DNA from: RH-AL1 sp965198715
GTDB lineage: Bacteria; Pseudomonadota; Alphaproteobacteria; Rhizobiales; Beijerinckiaceae
Reading direction: 5' to 3'
Assembly: GCA_965198715.1 (NCBI GenBank)
Contig: CBDAPV010000001.1
Coordinates: 2,469,743-2,533,742, forward strand
DNA length: 64,000 nucleotides
Below, in pieces: positions 28,156-36,170 of this stretch; position 1 is the stretch's first letter, and every line of letters begins with the position of its first letter. A model generated the notes under the pieces. It was not told the origin of the DNA. It saw only the letters and a program-made list of their open reading frames with translations, and searched no databases. The translations under genes and the position numbers were made by a program.

Positions 28156-28851
28156 ATGCCCAACATCGCCCTGGTCGACGACGACCGCAACATTCTCACC
28201 TCTGTCTCCATCGCGCTCGAGGGCGAGGGTTACCGCGTGCAGACCTATACGGACGGCTCGATGGCGCTCGACGGGCTTAAGACCAACCCGCCCGACCTTG
28301 CGATCTTCGATATCAAGATGCCGCGCATGGACGGGATGGAGCTGCTGCGCCGGCTCCGCCAGAAGTCCGACGTCCCGGTGATCTTCCTGACCTCGAAAGA
28401 CGAGGAGATCGACGAGTTGTTCGGCCTGAAGATGGGCGCCGACGACTTCATCCGGAAGCCGTTCTCGCAGCGCCTGCTGGTCGAGCGGGTCAAGGCTATC
28501 CTGCGCCGTGCCAACCCGAAGGAGGCGGCGCAGCAGAAGGAATCCGAGGCCAAGGTGCTGGAGCGCGGCCTGCTCAAGATGGATCCCGAGCGTCACACCT
28601 GCACCTGGAAGAACGATCCGGTGGTGCTGACGGTAACCGAGTTCCTGATCCTGCAGGCGCTCGCCACGCGCCCGGGCGTGGTCAAGAGCCGCAACGCTTT
28701 GATGGACGCCGCCTACGACGACCAGGTCTACGTCGACGACCGCACCATCGACAGCCACATCAAGCGACTGCGCAAGAAGTTCAAGAGCGTGGACGACGAC
28801 TTCGAGATGATCGAGACGCTCTACGGTGTCGGCTACCGATTCAAGGAATAG
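28156..28851 (+). CDS. chvI: two-component response regulator ChvI
   Basis: OmpR/PhoB-family regulator that controls envelope, exopolysaccharide and acid-response genes in alphaproteobacteria. 231 residues: receiver with the acidic pocket DDD (8-10), phospho-acceptor Asp52 in FDIKMP, the Thr and Lys of FLTS and RKPF, and a C-terminal winged helix (RTIDSHIKRLRKKFKSVDDD, ETLYGVGYRFKE). Match to ChvI along the whole length is strong. It starts the chvI-chvG-hprK-EIIA-HPr operon, 7 nt before chvG. Confidence 0.95.
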   Translation: MPNIALVDDDRNILTSVSIALEGEGYRVQTYTDGSMALDGLKTNPPDLAIFDIKMPRMDGMELLRRLRQKSDVPVIFLTSKDEEIDELFGLKMGADDFIRKPFSQRLLVERVKAILRRANPKEAAQQKESEAKVLERGLLKMDPERHTCTWKNDPVVLTVTEFLILQALATRPGVVKSRNALMDAAYDDQVYVDDRTIDSHIKRLRKKFKSVDDDFEMIETLYGVGYRFKE

Positions 28852-28858
28852 AGCAGCG

Positions 28859-30750
28859 GTGTCGCCTCGGCTTCGGGCGCGGGCCGAAGCCCAGAGCCCT
28901 GTCGGCGAGCGTGAAGCCCGGCGTGCCGCATGGGCGCGCGAGGTACGTCGCGTGCGCCGCGGACTTCATCGGCGCGCCCGCCCGATCATCCGCGCCTTGT
29001 CGGCGCGCTTCGCCTCCTCGCTGACGCGTCGCATCGTCTTCCTCAATCTCGGCGGCCTCGTCGCCCTGGCGGTGGGTTTCCTCTACGTGAACCAGTTCCG
29101 CGAGGGGCTGATCGATGCTCGCGTGCAGAGCCTGGAGACGCAGGGCGAGATCATAGCCGCGGCGGTCTCGGCTTCGGCCAGCGTCAGCACCGACGCGATC
29201 CAGATCGACCCCGAGAAGCTGCTGCAGCTCTCGCCGGGCCAGACCAGCGGCCCGCTCGACGAGAGTTCGCCCTCGCTGCAGTTTTCCATCAACCCCGAGC
29301 GCATCGGCCCGGTGCTGCGCCGGCTGGTGCTACCGACGCGCACCCGCGCCCGCATCTTCGATCGCGACGGCTACCTGCTCATCGATTCGCGCTCGCTCAA
29401 CCGCCGCACGAGCGTATTCCGTTCGAACCTTCCGGCCGCTTCGGCATCGCCCGAGGACGGGCTGACGCTGATCGAACGGACATGGAACGCCGTGAAGGGC
29501 CGTTTCGGCCGCACCGAGCCGCCGCGGGCCGAGGAGTTCGCCGGGCGCAACGGAAAGAATTTCCCGAGGTCGAAGCGGCGCTCGACGGAACGATGCAGAA
29601 CGTGGTGCGCATCAACGCGAGTGGCGCCACGATCATCTCCGTGGCGGTGCCGATCCGCAGCCTGCGGTCAGTCAAGGGCGCGCTGCTCCTCTCGACGCTG
29701 GGCGGCGACATTGATGGCATCATCGCCACCGAGCGCTGGGCGATCGTGCGCATCTTTCTCGTCTCGGCCGTCATCATGTTCCTGCTGTCGCTGTTCCTCG
29801 CCGGCACCATCGCGGAGCCGATGCGGCGCCTCGCCGAGGCTTCCGACCGTGTCAGGCGCGGTACCAAGTCCCGGCAGGAAATCCCGGACTTCACCGCGCG
29901 ATCCGACGAGATCGGACACCTGTCGGGCTCGCTGCGCGACATGACGGCGGCGCTCTACGCCCGCATTGAGGCGATCGAGCGCTTCGCGGCCGACGTCGCC
30001 CACGAGCTCAAGAATCCGCTGACCTCGCTGCGCAGCGCCGTCGAGACGTTGCCGATCGCCCGCACGCAGAGCGCGCAGGAACGGCTGCTGGCAATCATCC
30101 AGCACGACGTGAAGCGGCTCGATCGGCTGATCAGCGATATCTCGGACGCCTCGCGCCTCGACGCCGAGCTGGCGCGCTCCGACAATCAGGACGTCGACCT
30201 GATGCAGGTCATGGAGGCCGTCGTGGCGGTGGCTAACGGCGTCGACCGCGACCACGTCAGGGTGAGCCTCGACGTGACGCCGATGACGGGCGAAGGCGGC
30301 AGGCCCCAGCCGATCCTCGTCAGCGGCTACGATTCGCGGCTGGGTCAAGTGTTCAACAACCTCATCGACAACGCCCGGTCCTTCTCGAGGGTGAGCGGTC
30401 AGGTCCGCGTCGCCTTGCGTCCGCGGCGGGGGCCGACGCGGGCGCAGGCGCAGGCGCTCGAGGGCTATGAGATCGTGGTCGACGACGACGGCCCGGGCAT
30501 CCCAGCCGACGCGTTCGAGCGCATCTTCGAGCGCTTCTACACCGATCGGCCGGACCATGGCTTCGGTCAGAACTCGGGACTCGGCCTGTCCATCTCGCGG
30601 CAGATCGTCGAGGTCCACGGTGGCACGATCGTCGCCGCCAACAGGCTCGCTGTGCCGGAGGAGGCCGGCGAAGACGAGGACGATGATGAGCCCATGGTGC
30701 TGGGCGCCCGCTTCACCGTATGGCTTCCCGCGGCCTGTGATGCCTGCTGA
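28859..30750 (+). pseudogene. chvG: sensor histidine kinase ChvG, interrupted by one frameshift
   Basis: Partner of ChvI. GTG 28859 begins a basic leader, TM1 (RRIVFLNLGGLVALAVGFLY) and a periplasmic sensor, all in one frame to about 29565. The remainder is one frame back, from KEFPEVEAALDGTMQNVVRI through TM2 (FLVSAVIMFLLSLFLAG), HAMP, H-box AADVAHELKNPLTSLRSAVE, N-box NNLIDNARSFS and GLGLSISRQIVEVHGG, ending at 30750. Restoring one base in AACGGAAAGAATTT would give a full-length kinase. Because the rest is perfectly conserved and the operon is intact, either a sequence error or a very recent mutation is likely. Confidence 0.9.
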
Positions 30751-31237
30751 GGGCGCTCCGGCAGGCCTCGCGGTCCACGCCACCGCGGTCGCCATCGACC
30801 GCCGCGCGCTGCTGATCACCGGTCGATCGGGCGCGGGCAAGAGCCGGCTGGCAGCCGCGCTCGTCGCCGCCTCGACGCCGCGCCGCCGCATCCTGCTCAT
30901 CGCGGACGACCGCGTCCTCCTCGTCGGCAGCGCTTGCGGACTCGAGGCTCGGCCGCATCCTCGCATCGCCGGCTTCATGGAGCGACGCGGGCTCGGACTG
31001 GTGGCCACGGCCTGGTGCGAGCGCGCCGTCGTCGCCGCGGTGGCGATCCTCGGCGAGGATGCCGCACCTTGCACGCTTGCGTGGCAAAACCTTCCCACGA
31101 TCCGGCTCGTAGGAGTACGCGAGGAATTTTGCCACAAGGCCTTGCTCGCCCGATGGCCGGACCTCTTAGCCAATGACACATTCGAGAGGAATGATGCGCG
31201 TCGCGAGCGACCGCATCATGAAGATTGGAATTGGTAA
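30740..31237 (+). CDS. hprK: HPr kinase/phosphorylase, short alphaproteobacterial form
   Basis: 165 residues from ATG 30740, overlapping the end of chvG by 11 nt. Walker A is GRSGAGKS at 28-35 and the acidic motif ADDRVLL follows; this is the C-terminal catalytic core only, as in other alphaproteobacteria, about half the length of Firmicute HprK. It phosphorylates and dephosphorylates the regulatory serine of HPr, whose gene is two positions downstream. Together these give a regulatory, non-transport PTS linked to ChvG/ChvI. Confidence 0.9.
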   Translation: MPAEGAPAGLAVHATAVAIDRRALLITGRSGAGKSRLAAALVAASTPRRRILLIADDRVLLVGSACGLEARPHPRIAGFMERRGLGLVATAWCERAVVAAVAILGEDAAPCTLAWQNLPTIRLVGVREEFCHKALLARWPDLLANDTFERNDARRERPHHEDWNW

Positions 31238-31369
31238 GAAAAACGCGCTCGTATATACCCGCCTGCCGGAGCGCACCGGCGAGCCGTCGTAACGCGAGAG
31301 TTCGAATTTGAAGACGCGTCGGAGCTCGACCGGCGAGACCTTCGCCCCGACCATGGCGGCGCGGTGCCG

Positions 31370-31771
31370 ATGATCGGTATGGTGCTCGTCACGCATGGCG
31401 AACTCGCCACGCAGTTCCGCGCCGCCATGGAGCACGTGGTCGGGCCGCAGAAACAGGTCGCCACCATCTCCATCGGCCCCGACGACGATATCGAGCGACG
31501 CCGCGGCGACATCATCGAAGCCGTTGGTGCGGTCGATACCGGTGCCGGCGTGGTGCTGCTAACGGACATGTTCGGCGGCACTCCCTCCAACCTCGCCATC
31601 TCTGTGATGGGCGGCCACCACGTCGAGGTCGTCGCCGGCATCAACCTGCCGATGCTGATCAAGCTGGCGTCCGTGCGCGATGCCGCCAGCCTCGAGCAGG
31701 CGGTGATCCAGGCGCAGGACGCCGGCCGCAAGTACATCTACGTCGCCAGCCGCGTGCTCAGCGGCAAATGA
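31370..31771 (+). CDS. PTS EIIA component, mannose/fructose family
   Basis: 133 residues beginning MIGMVLVTHGELATQFRAAM; the phospho-accepting His is residue 9. TDMFGGTPSNLA and EVVAGINLPMLIKL are standard for EIIA(Man). No EIIB/EIIC sugar permease is present, so this is the regulatory EIIA (often called PtsM or ManX) of the alphaproteobacterial PTS. GTG 31364 is an alternative start. It overlaps the HPr gene by 4 nt (ATGA). Confidence 0.92.
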   Translation: MIGMVLVTHGELATQFRAAMEHVVGPQKQVATISIGPDDDIERRRGDIIEAVGAVDTGAGVVLLTDMFGGTPSNLAISVMGGHHVEVVAGINLPMLIKLASVRDAASLEQAVIQAQDAGRKYIYVASRVLSGK

Positions 31772-32064
31772 CCGACGGCATCGTCGGCTCCGGTCAGCTC
31801 TCGCGCGAGATCGCCATCATCAATCGCCGCGGCCTCCACGCCCGGGCGACCGCCAAGTTCGTACAATGCGTCGAGACCTTCGATGCCGCCGTCACCGTCA
31901 CTCGCAACGGCGAGACGGTGGGCGGCACCTCGATCATGGGCATCCTGACCCTCGGTGCCGGCATCGGCTCGACCATCCTCGTCGCCGCAGAGGGACCGCA
32001 GGCCGATGCGGTGCTCGACGCGCTGACGGAGCTGGTCGCCGACAAGTTCGGCGAGGACGAGTAG
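31768..32064 (+). CDS. ptsH: HPr phosphocarrier protein
   Basis: 98 residues. The phospho-His is H24 in NRRGLHARATA, and the HprK-target serine is S55 in GGTSIMGILTLGA. An N-terminal extension of about nine residues precedes the core. It takes phosphate from enzyme I (not in this window) and passes it to EIIA; Ser phosphorylation by HprK modulates this. Translationally coupled to EIIA. Enzyme I (ptsP) would be expected elsewhere. Confidence 0.94.
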   Translation: MTDGIVGSGQLSREIAIINRRGLHARATAKFVQCVETFDAAVTVTRNGETVGGTSIMGILTLGAGIGSTILVAAEGPQADAVLDALTELVADKFGEDE

Positions 32065-32067
32065 CGT

Positions 32068-33252
32068 TTGACACAAAATGGTGCCGATCGCGACGATCCA
32101 GGCGCGGTGGCGTCGCGGCCGGTCATCCTCCTGCTTGCTTTCGCCTGCGGGCTCGTGGTCGCCAACATCTACTACGTGCAGCCGCTCGTGGGTCTGGTCA
32201 GCCGCACCTTCGGAATGCCGCTCTCGAGCGCCGGACTGTTCGTGACGGTGACGCAGCTCGGCTATGCCGCCGGGCTCGTGCTGGTGGTGCCGCTCGGCGA
32301 CATCGCGGAGAATCGCCGGCTCATCCTCGCCATGCTGGCGCTGCTCGTCGTCGCGCTGATCGCGCTCGTACTCGCGCCGAACGCCGCGGTCTTCCTCGGC
32401 GCGTCGCTGTTGCTGGGCCTCGCCGCGACTTCGGTGCAGGTGATGGTGCCTTTCGCCGGCCATCTCGCGCCGGCGGCGGTGCGCGGCAGGGTGGTCGGCA
32501 GCGTCGTCAGTGGCCTGTTGTTCGGCATCATGCTCTCGCGGCCGGCGGCCAGTTTCTTCGCCCACGGCTTCGGCACCCGCAGCATCTTCGCCGCGAGCGC
32601 TGTAGCCATCGCGCTGCTGATGGTGCTCCTGGCGTTCCGTCTGCCGACGCGTCGGCCGCAGGGCATGCCCTACGGGCGAGCGCTCGCCTCGCTGTGGCCG
32701 TTGCTCCTGCGCACACCGGTGCTGCACCGCAGGGGCGCTTACCACGCGGCGTTGTTCGGCGCCTTTTCGCTGTTCTGGACGGCGGTACCGCTGCTGCTCG
32801 CGGGGCCGCGCTTCGGTTTCAACCAGGTGGGCATCGGGCTCTTCGCCTTGGTCGGCGCGGGCGGCGCGCTGGTCTCCCCCTACGCCGGTCGCGCCGCCGA
32901 TGCCGGCCACACCAGGCTCGTCACCGGCCTGGCGCTGATGGCGGCCGCAGCCTCGTTCGGCCTCGCCATCCTCGGCGGCGTGCTGGTCTCCTGGCCGCTG
33001 CTCGTCGTCGCCGGGCTGGTGCTCGACATGGCCACCGCCGCCAACCTCGTGACCGGGCAGCGCGAGATATTCGCCCTGGGCGCGGAGGCCCGCGGGCGGC
33101 TCAACGGATTGTTCCTGGCGCTGTTCTTCCTCGGCGGCGCGTTCGGCTCCTGCGCGGCCGGTTTGGCCTATGGTGCCGGTGGCTGGACCCTCGCTTGCGT
33201 CGTCGGCGCCGTGATGCCGCTGTTGGCCCTGGCCTATTTCGTCACTGAATAG
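32068..33252 (+). CDS. MFS transporter
   Basis: 394 residues starting at TTG 32068, just 3 nt after the HPr stop. Twelve hydrophobic segments; the loop after helix 2 is GLVLVVPLGDIAENRRLILA, and the N-terminus FACGLVVANIYYVQPLV resembles the YajR/AraJ-like drug exporter group. Substrate unknown. It may simply be read through from the chv-PTS operon. Confidence 0.85.
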   Translation: MTQNGADRDDPGAVASRPVILLLAFACGLVVANIYYVQPLVGLVSRTFGMPLSSAGLFVTVTQLGYAAGLVLVVPLGDIAENRRLILAMLALLVVALIALVLAPNAAVFLGASLLLGLAATSVQVMVPFAGHLAPAAVRGRVVGSVVSGLLFGIMLSRPAASFFAHGFGTRSIFAASAVAIALLMVLLAFRLPTRRPQGMPYGRALASLWPLLLRTPVLHRRGAYHAALFGAFSLFWTAVPLLLAGPRFGFNQVGIGLFALVGAGGALVSPYAGRAADAGHTRLVTGLALMAAAASFGLAILGGVLVSWPLLVVAGLVLDMATAANLVTGQREIFALGAEARGRLNGLFLALFFLGGAFGSCAAGLAYGAGGWTLACVVGAVMPLLALAYFVTE

Positions 33253-33274
33253 GTCTCGGGCGGCTGGTGCCACG

Positions 33275-33718
33275 TCACCCCGCCGTTAGGCGACTGGGGT
33301 AGTCCAGCGGCAGGTCTCGCGTTCCCCGCGCGTAGGGAAAGCGCGCGCGCTGCAGCGGCTCGGGGCCGGTGAAGATGAGGCGGGTGCGAAACGACACCGG
33401 GCTGACGGCGAGGAGATAGCCGCGCAAGCCGGGGGCGTCGGGCCAGTACATGACATGATCGAGGTAGCGCGCGTCGTCACGCACCCAGCGCGGGATCGGC
33501 AGCCCCCAGCGCCTCGCCAGATGTTCGCCGGCGCCGCCCAGGACGGCGTCGGCGCGGGCATGGCCGAGAAGCGCCGGAGCCTCGGCAATCATCGCCGCCT
33601 GCCGTTCGAGATCGAGGTCGGCCTTATAGAAGTCGTCCAGGAATTCGTTGAGGTGGTGGCACCAGTCTCCGTCCGCAGCGGTGCGGGCGGCTACCGCCTC
33701 AAGGCACTTGGGACGCAT
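33275..33718 (-). CDS. hypothetical partner of the nucleotidyltransferase
   Basis: 147 residues, soluble, with an N-terminal helical part (NEFLDDFYKADLDLERQAAM) and a Pro/Arg-rich end. Its start overlaps the stop of the upstream nucleotidyltransferase (TGATG), so the two are coupled. The pairing recalls nucleotidyltransferase toxin/antitoxin modules, but the sequence itself matches no antitoxin family I recognise. Confidence 0.55.
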   Translation of the reverse strand: MRPKCLEAVAARTAADGDWCHHLNEFLDDFYKADLDLERQAAMIAEAPALLGHARADAVLGGAGEHLARRWGLPIPRWVRDDARYLDHVMYWPDAPGLRGYLLAVSPVSFRTRLIFTGPEPLQRARFPYARGTRDLPLDYPSRLTAG

Positions 33719-34266
33719 CAGCGCCGCTCCAGCACGGATGCGATGCGACGCCTGACCAGATCGTCCGGTGCCTCGCCGTGGACCGCGATGTAGAGGTCAT
33801 GAAGCTTCCCGACCTCGCCGATCCCCAGCTCCATAGCCAGCGACTGCGCATCAGCCAGATCCCTCTCGCCGCGGCCGAGATTGGCGAGAGCCTTGAGCTT
33901 CAACGCCAGGAGATAGGTAGGCCGCGCCACGAGAACGCGCAGGCCCGGCCGTTCCTGCGGGTACTCTCCCGCGAACTCGAGGAGGAACGCATCTTCGTGG
34001 AGCGGCGTGAACATGCCGACGGCATTGTTGAGCCAATCGTCTGGCAGATCCATCGTAGCGGCCACGGCAGCGATGGATGCTCCTAGCAGCCGTTCTTCGT
34101 AGCTGGCAGTGACGACAGCATCGACGTCTTGCGTGGCCCGTCGCCAGTCGAACTAAAGGATCAACGCGCTGCCACCGTAGACGGCAAGCTCTAGGAAAAG
34201 ACCGCGTCGAGCGAGATCGTCGCCGAGCAGCCCGAAAGCTTCCTTGAGCCGCGCCCTATCGAACAT
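33718..34266 (-). pseudogene. DUF6036-type nucleotidyltransferase, interrupted by an amber codon
   Basis: From ATG 34266: MFDRARLKEAFGLLGDDLAR, then the nucleotidyltransferase motif LELAVYGGSALIL, then TAG where homologs carry a Gln. Reading on in the same frame gives FDWRRATQDVDAVVTASYEE (the DVDAV metal motif) and a complete C-terminal half to TGA 33718. One C-to-T change explains the break. The part after the stop could start internally at 34065 but would lack the active site. The family includes AbiEii-like toxins and resistance-type enzymes. Confidence 0.75.
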
Positions 34267-34315
34267 GCCGTGGTCTTCGTTCCGATCCGGCAAAGCCGAG
34301 CATAGGCCCGACGGA

Positions 34316-34927
34316 TCAGCGCCCGGCGTGCGAGGAGGCCTTGAAGACGCGGCCCTGCAGGTCGAGCACGGCGCTGCCGAGGTCGAACGTGTTGTCAACG
34401 AGTTCGCGCCACATCGAGAGCGCGCTGGGCGGTCGCGCCACGAGGTGACCGGTGACGTCGTTCAGCTCGAACTCTAGGTCGGCCTCGAACTTTCGGGCCA
34501 GCGCCAGCATCGCCTGATTGTGGCGCAGGCAAAGGATCGAGAGCGTGACGATGCGTCGGTTGCGAGCGGCGAGCACGACATGGCCCATCAGCTCCGTGCC
34601 GATGCCGCACCGGCGCCACGGCTTCTCAACGCTGAACGCGGCCTCGCCGTTCTTTCGCAAGGGCTCGTCGCGAGCGGCGAACACCCGCAACTCGGCCGCG
34701 CCTCGCAGCACGTGATCCTCGAACCAGCCGTAGACGATCGAGCCCGGCTGGAAGCACATCTCGGCGTAGCCGTGCAGGTACTCGTCGGAAACCTGGAGCC
34801 CGTAGCGATTGTAGCGCGTCTCAGGATCGAGGCGGATCAAGTGGTTGGCGAAAGCCGGAAGATCCGGCCGGTAAAGCCGTCGCACCGCGTGAGTGTGGAA
34901 GATCGTCTCGTCCATGTGCATGGCCAT
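34316..34927 (-). CDS. GNAT-family N-acetyltransferase
   Basis: 203 residues. The acetyl-CoA loop is KPWRRCGIGTELM (R-x2-GxG type) near residues 102-114, flanked by AAFSVEK and by TLSILCLRHNQAMLALARKF. The N-terminal part (RRLYRPDLPAFANHLIRLDP) is typical of the single-domain GNAT group often found with protein acetylation or stress genes. Substrate unknown. Stands alone. Confidence 0.85.
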   Translation of the reverse strand: MAMHMDETIFHTHAVRRLYRPDLPAFANHLIRLDPETRYNRYGLQVSDEYLHGYAEMCFQPGSIVYGWFEDHVLRGAAELRVFAARDEPLRKNGEAAFSVEKPWRRCGIGTELMGHVVLAARNRRIVTLSILCLRHNQAMLALARKFEADLEFELNDVTGHLVARPPSALSMWRELVDNTFDLGSAVLDLQGRVFKASSHAGR

Positions 34928-35095
34928 TGCTCCGACCTCCCGTGCGTCCCCTGGCGAAATCTTTGCCTTGGATCAACATTGTGCAGCGCAGCATGCCAGG
35001 CAAGGACGGCATGCGCATGGCTGGCCCGCGAAGGTTTGGCAACGCTTCCTTAAGATCGCCTTGCGCTCGCTCCGTCGCGAGAGGCCGCGACCATC

Positions 35096-36118
35096 TCACA
35101 CGAACTGCTTCGAGAGTTTCAGTCCCTGGCCCTGGTAGTTCGAGCTCATGTCGGCGCCGTAGAGCCGGTCGGGGCGCTCCAGCATCGGCTCGTATTCCAG
35201 CGTCGCTACGCGTTGGCCGTGGTCGAGCAGGAACGGCACGTCGTGCGAGCGCACCTCTAGCACGATGCGACTGCCGGCGCCCCCGGTCGCGACCAGGCCG
35301 AAGCCGGGATCGAGGAAGCCGGCGTAATGCGAGCGCAGCTCGCCGACCGCCGTGTCGTAGGCGACCATCTCGGCCGCTTCCTCGGGCTCGACCGCGACCG
35401 CCTCGGCCGAGGCGAGGATGTAGAATTCGTCTGGGTCCAGCACGAGGCCGCGCCGGCCCGCCGGCAGCGTCAGCGCCTCCCAGAAGCGCTCATGCGGATG
35501 GGCGGCGATACCGGCGAGGTCGATCAGCCCCGAGGTCTTGCGCGCGCGATAGCCGATAATGCCGCCGGGCTTGCCCTCCGGGTCGAGGTCGATGGTCACA
35601 GGCACGGTGCGCGGTCGCGTCGCCGCGAGGCCCTCGCGGAAGCGGAGCTGCGCCAGCCGCGCGCCGGCGCAAAGCCTGACCGGAAAGGAGCGCGGCACGA
35701 CCTCGGCGTAGAGCGGGCCCTCGTAGCCGCGCGGGATCTCGTCGAAGGTGGCGCCGCCGTCGACGATGATGCGCACGAAGATGTCGAGCCGTCCGGACGA
35801 GCTCTTGGGGTTGGCGCGTGCCGACACGCTGGGCGGCAGCCTCAGGCTCTCGAGGAGCGGCACGACATGGACGCAATTGCGCTCCAGCACCGTCGGCCGG
35901 GTGAGGTCGACCTCGTGGGTCGACAGTTCGGCGAGGCGCTCCGCGACGGTGCGCCCGGGGCCGGGCAGGAAGCTCGCCGGCAGCCGGTAAGCGACGGGGC
36001 CGAGCCGGAGGTCGAGGCTCGCCGGCTGTACCTGATCGGCATCGAGGGTGCGTGCCGGCCGCACGATCCCGCCATCGACGGCGCGCGCGATCCGCTGCGA
36101 TGGCCAGATCAGGGGCAT
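35096..36118 (-). CDS. 2'-deoxycytidine 5'-triphosphate deaminase, double-length form
   Basis: 340 residues containing two tandem Dcd/dUTPase-fold halves, the arrangement seen in alphaproteobacteria. Signatures include SARANPKSSSGRLDIFVRII in the first half and ADMSSNYQGQGLKLSKQF at the C-terminus. It deaminates dCTP to dUTP for thymidylate synthesis. It follows the phytochrome gene by 52 nt on the same strand. Confidence 0.93.
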   Translation of the reverse strand: MPLIWPSQRIARAVDGGIVRPARTLDADQVQPASLDLRLGPVAYRLPASFLPGPGRTVAERLAELSTHEVDLTRPTVLERNCVHVVPLLESLRLPPSVSARANPKSSSGRLDIFVRIIVDGGATFDEIPRGYEGPLYAEVVPRSFPVRLCAGARLAQLRFREGLAATRPRTVPVTIDLDPEGKPGGIIGYRARKTSGLIDLAGIAAHPHERFWEALTLPAGRRGLVLDPDEFYILASAEAVAVEPEEAAEMVAYDTAVGELRSHYAGFLDPGFGLVATGGAGSRIVLEVRSHDVPFLLDHGQRVATLEYEPMLERPDRLYGADMSSNYQGQGLKLSKQFV

Positions 36119-36170
36119 GCGCGACTCCGGGACGACGCGCGAGCTATGTCATATTGGTCGGTGCGCCGCA

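Noticed and set aside
31738..33273. 511-codon minus-strand frame opposite HPr and MFS genes
   Set aside because: Charged low-complexity shadow; the opposite strand has clear HPr and MFS sequences.
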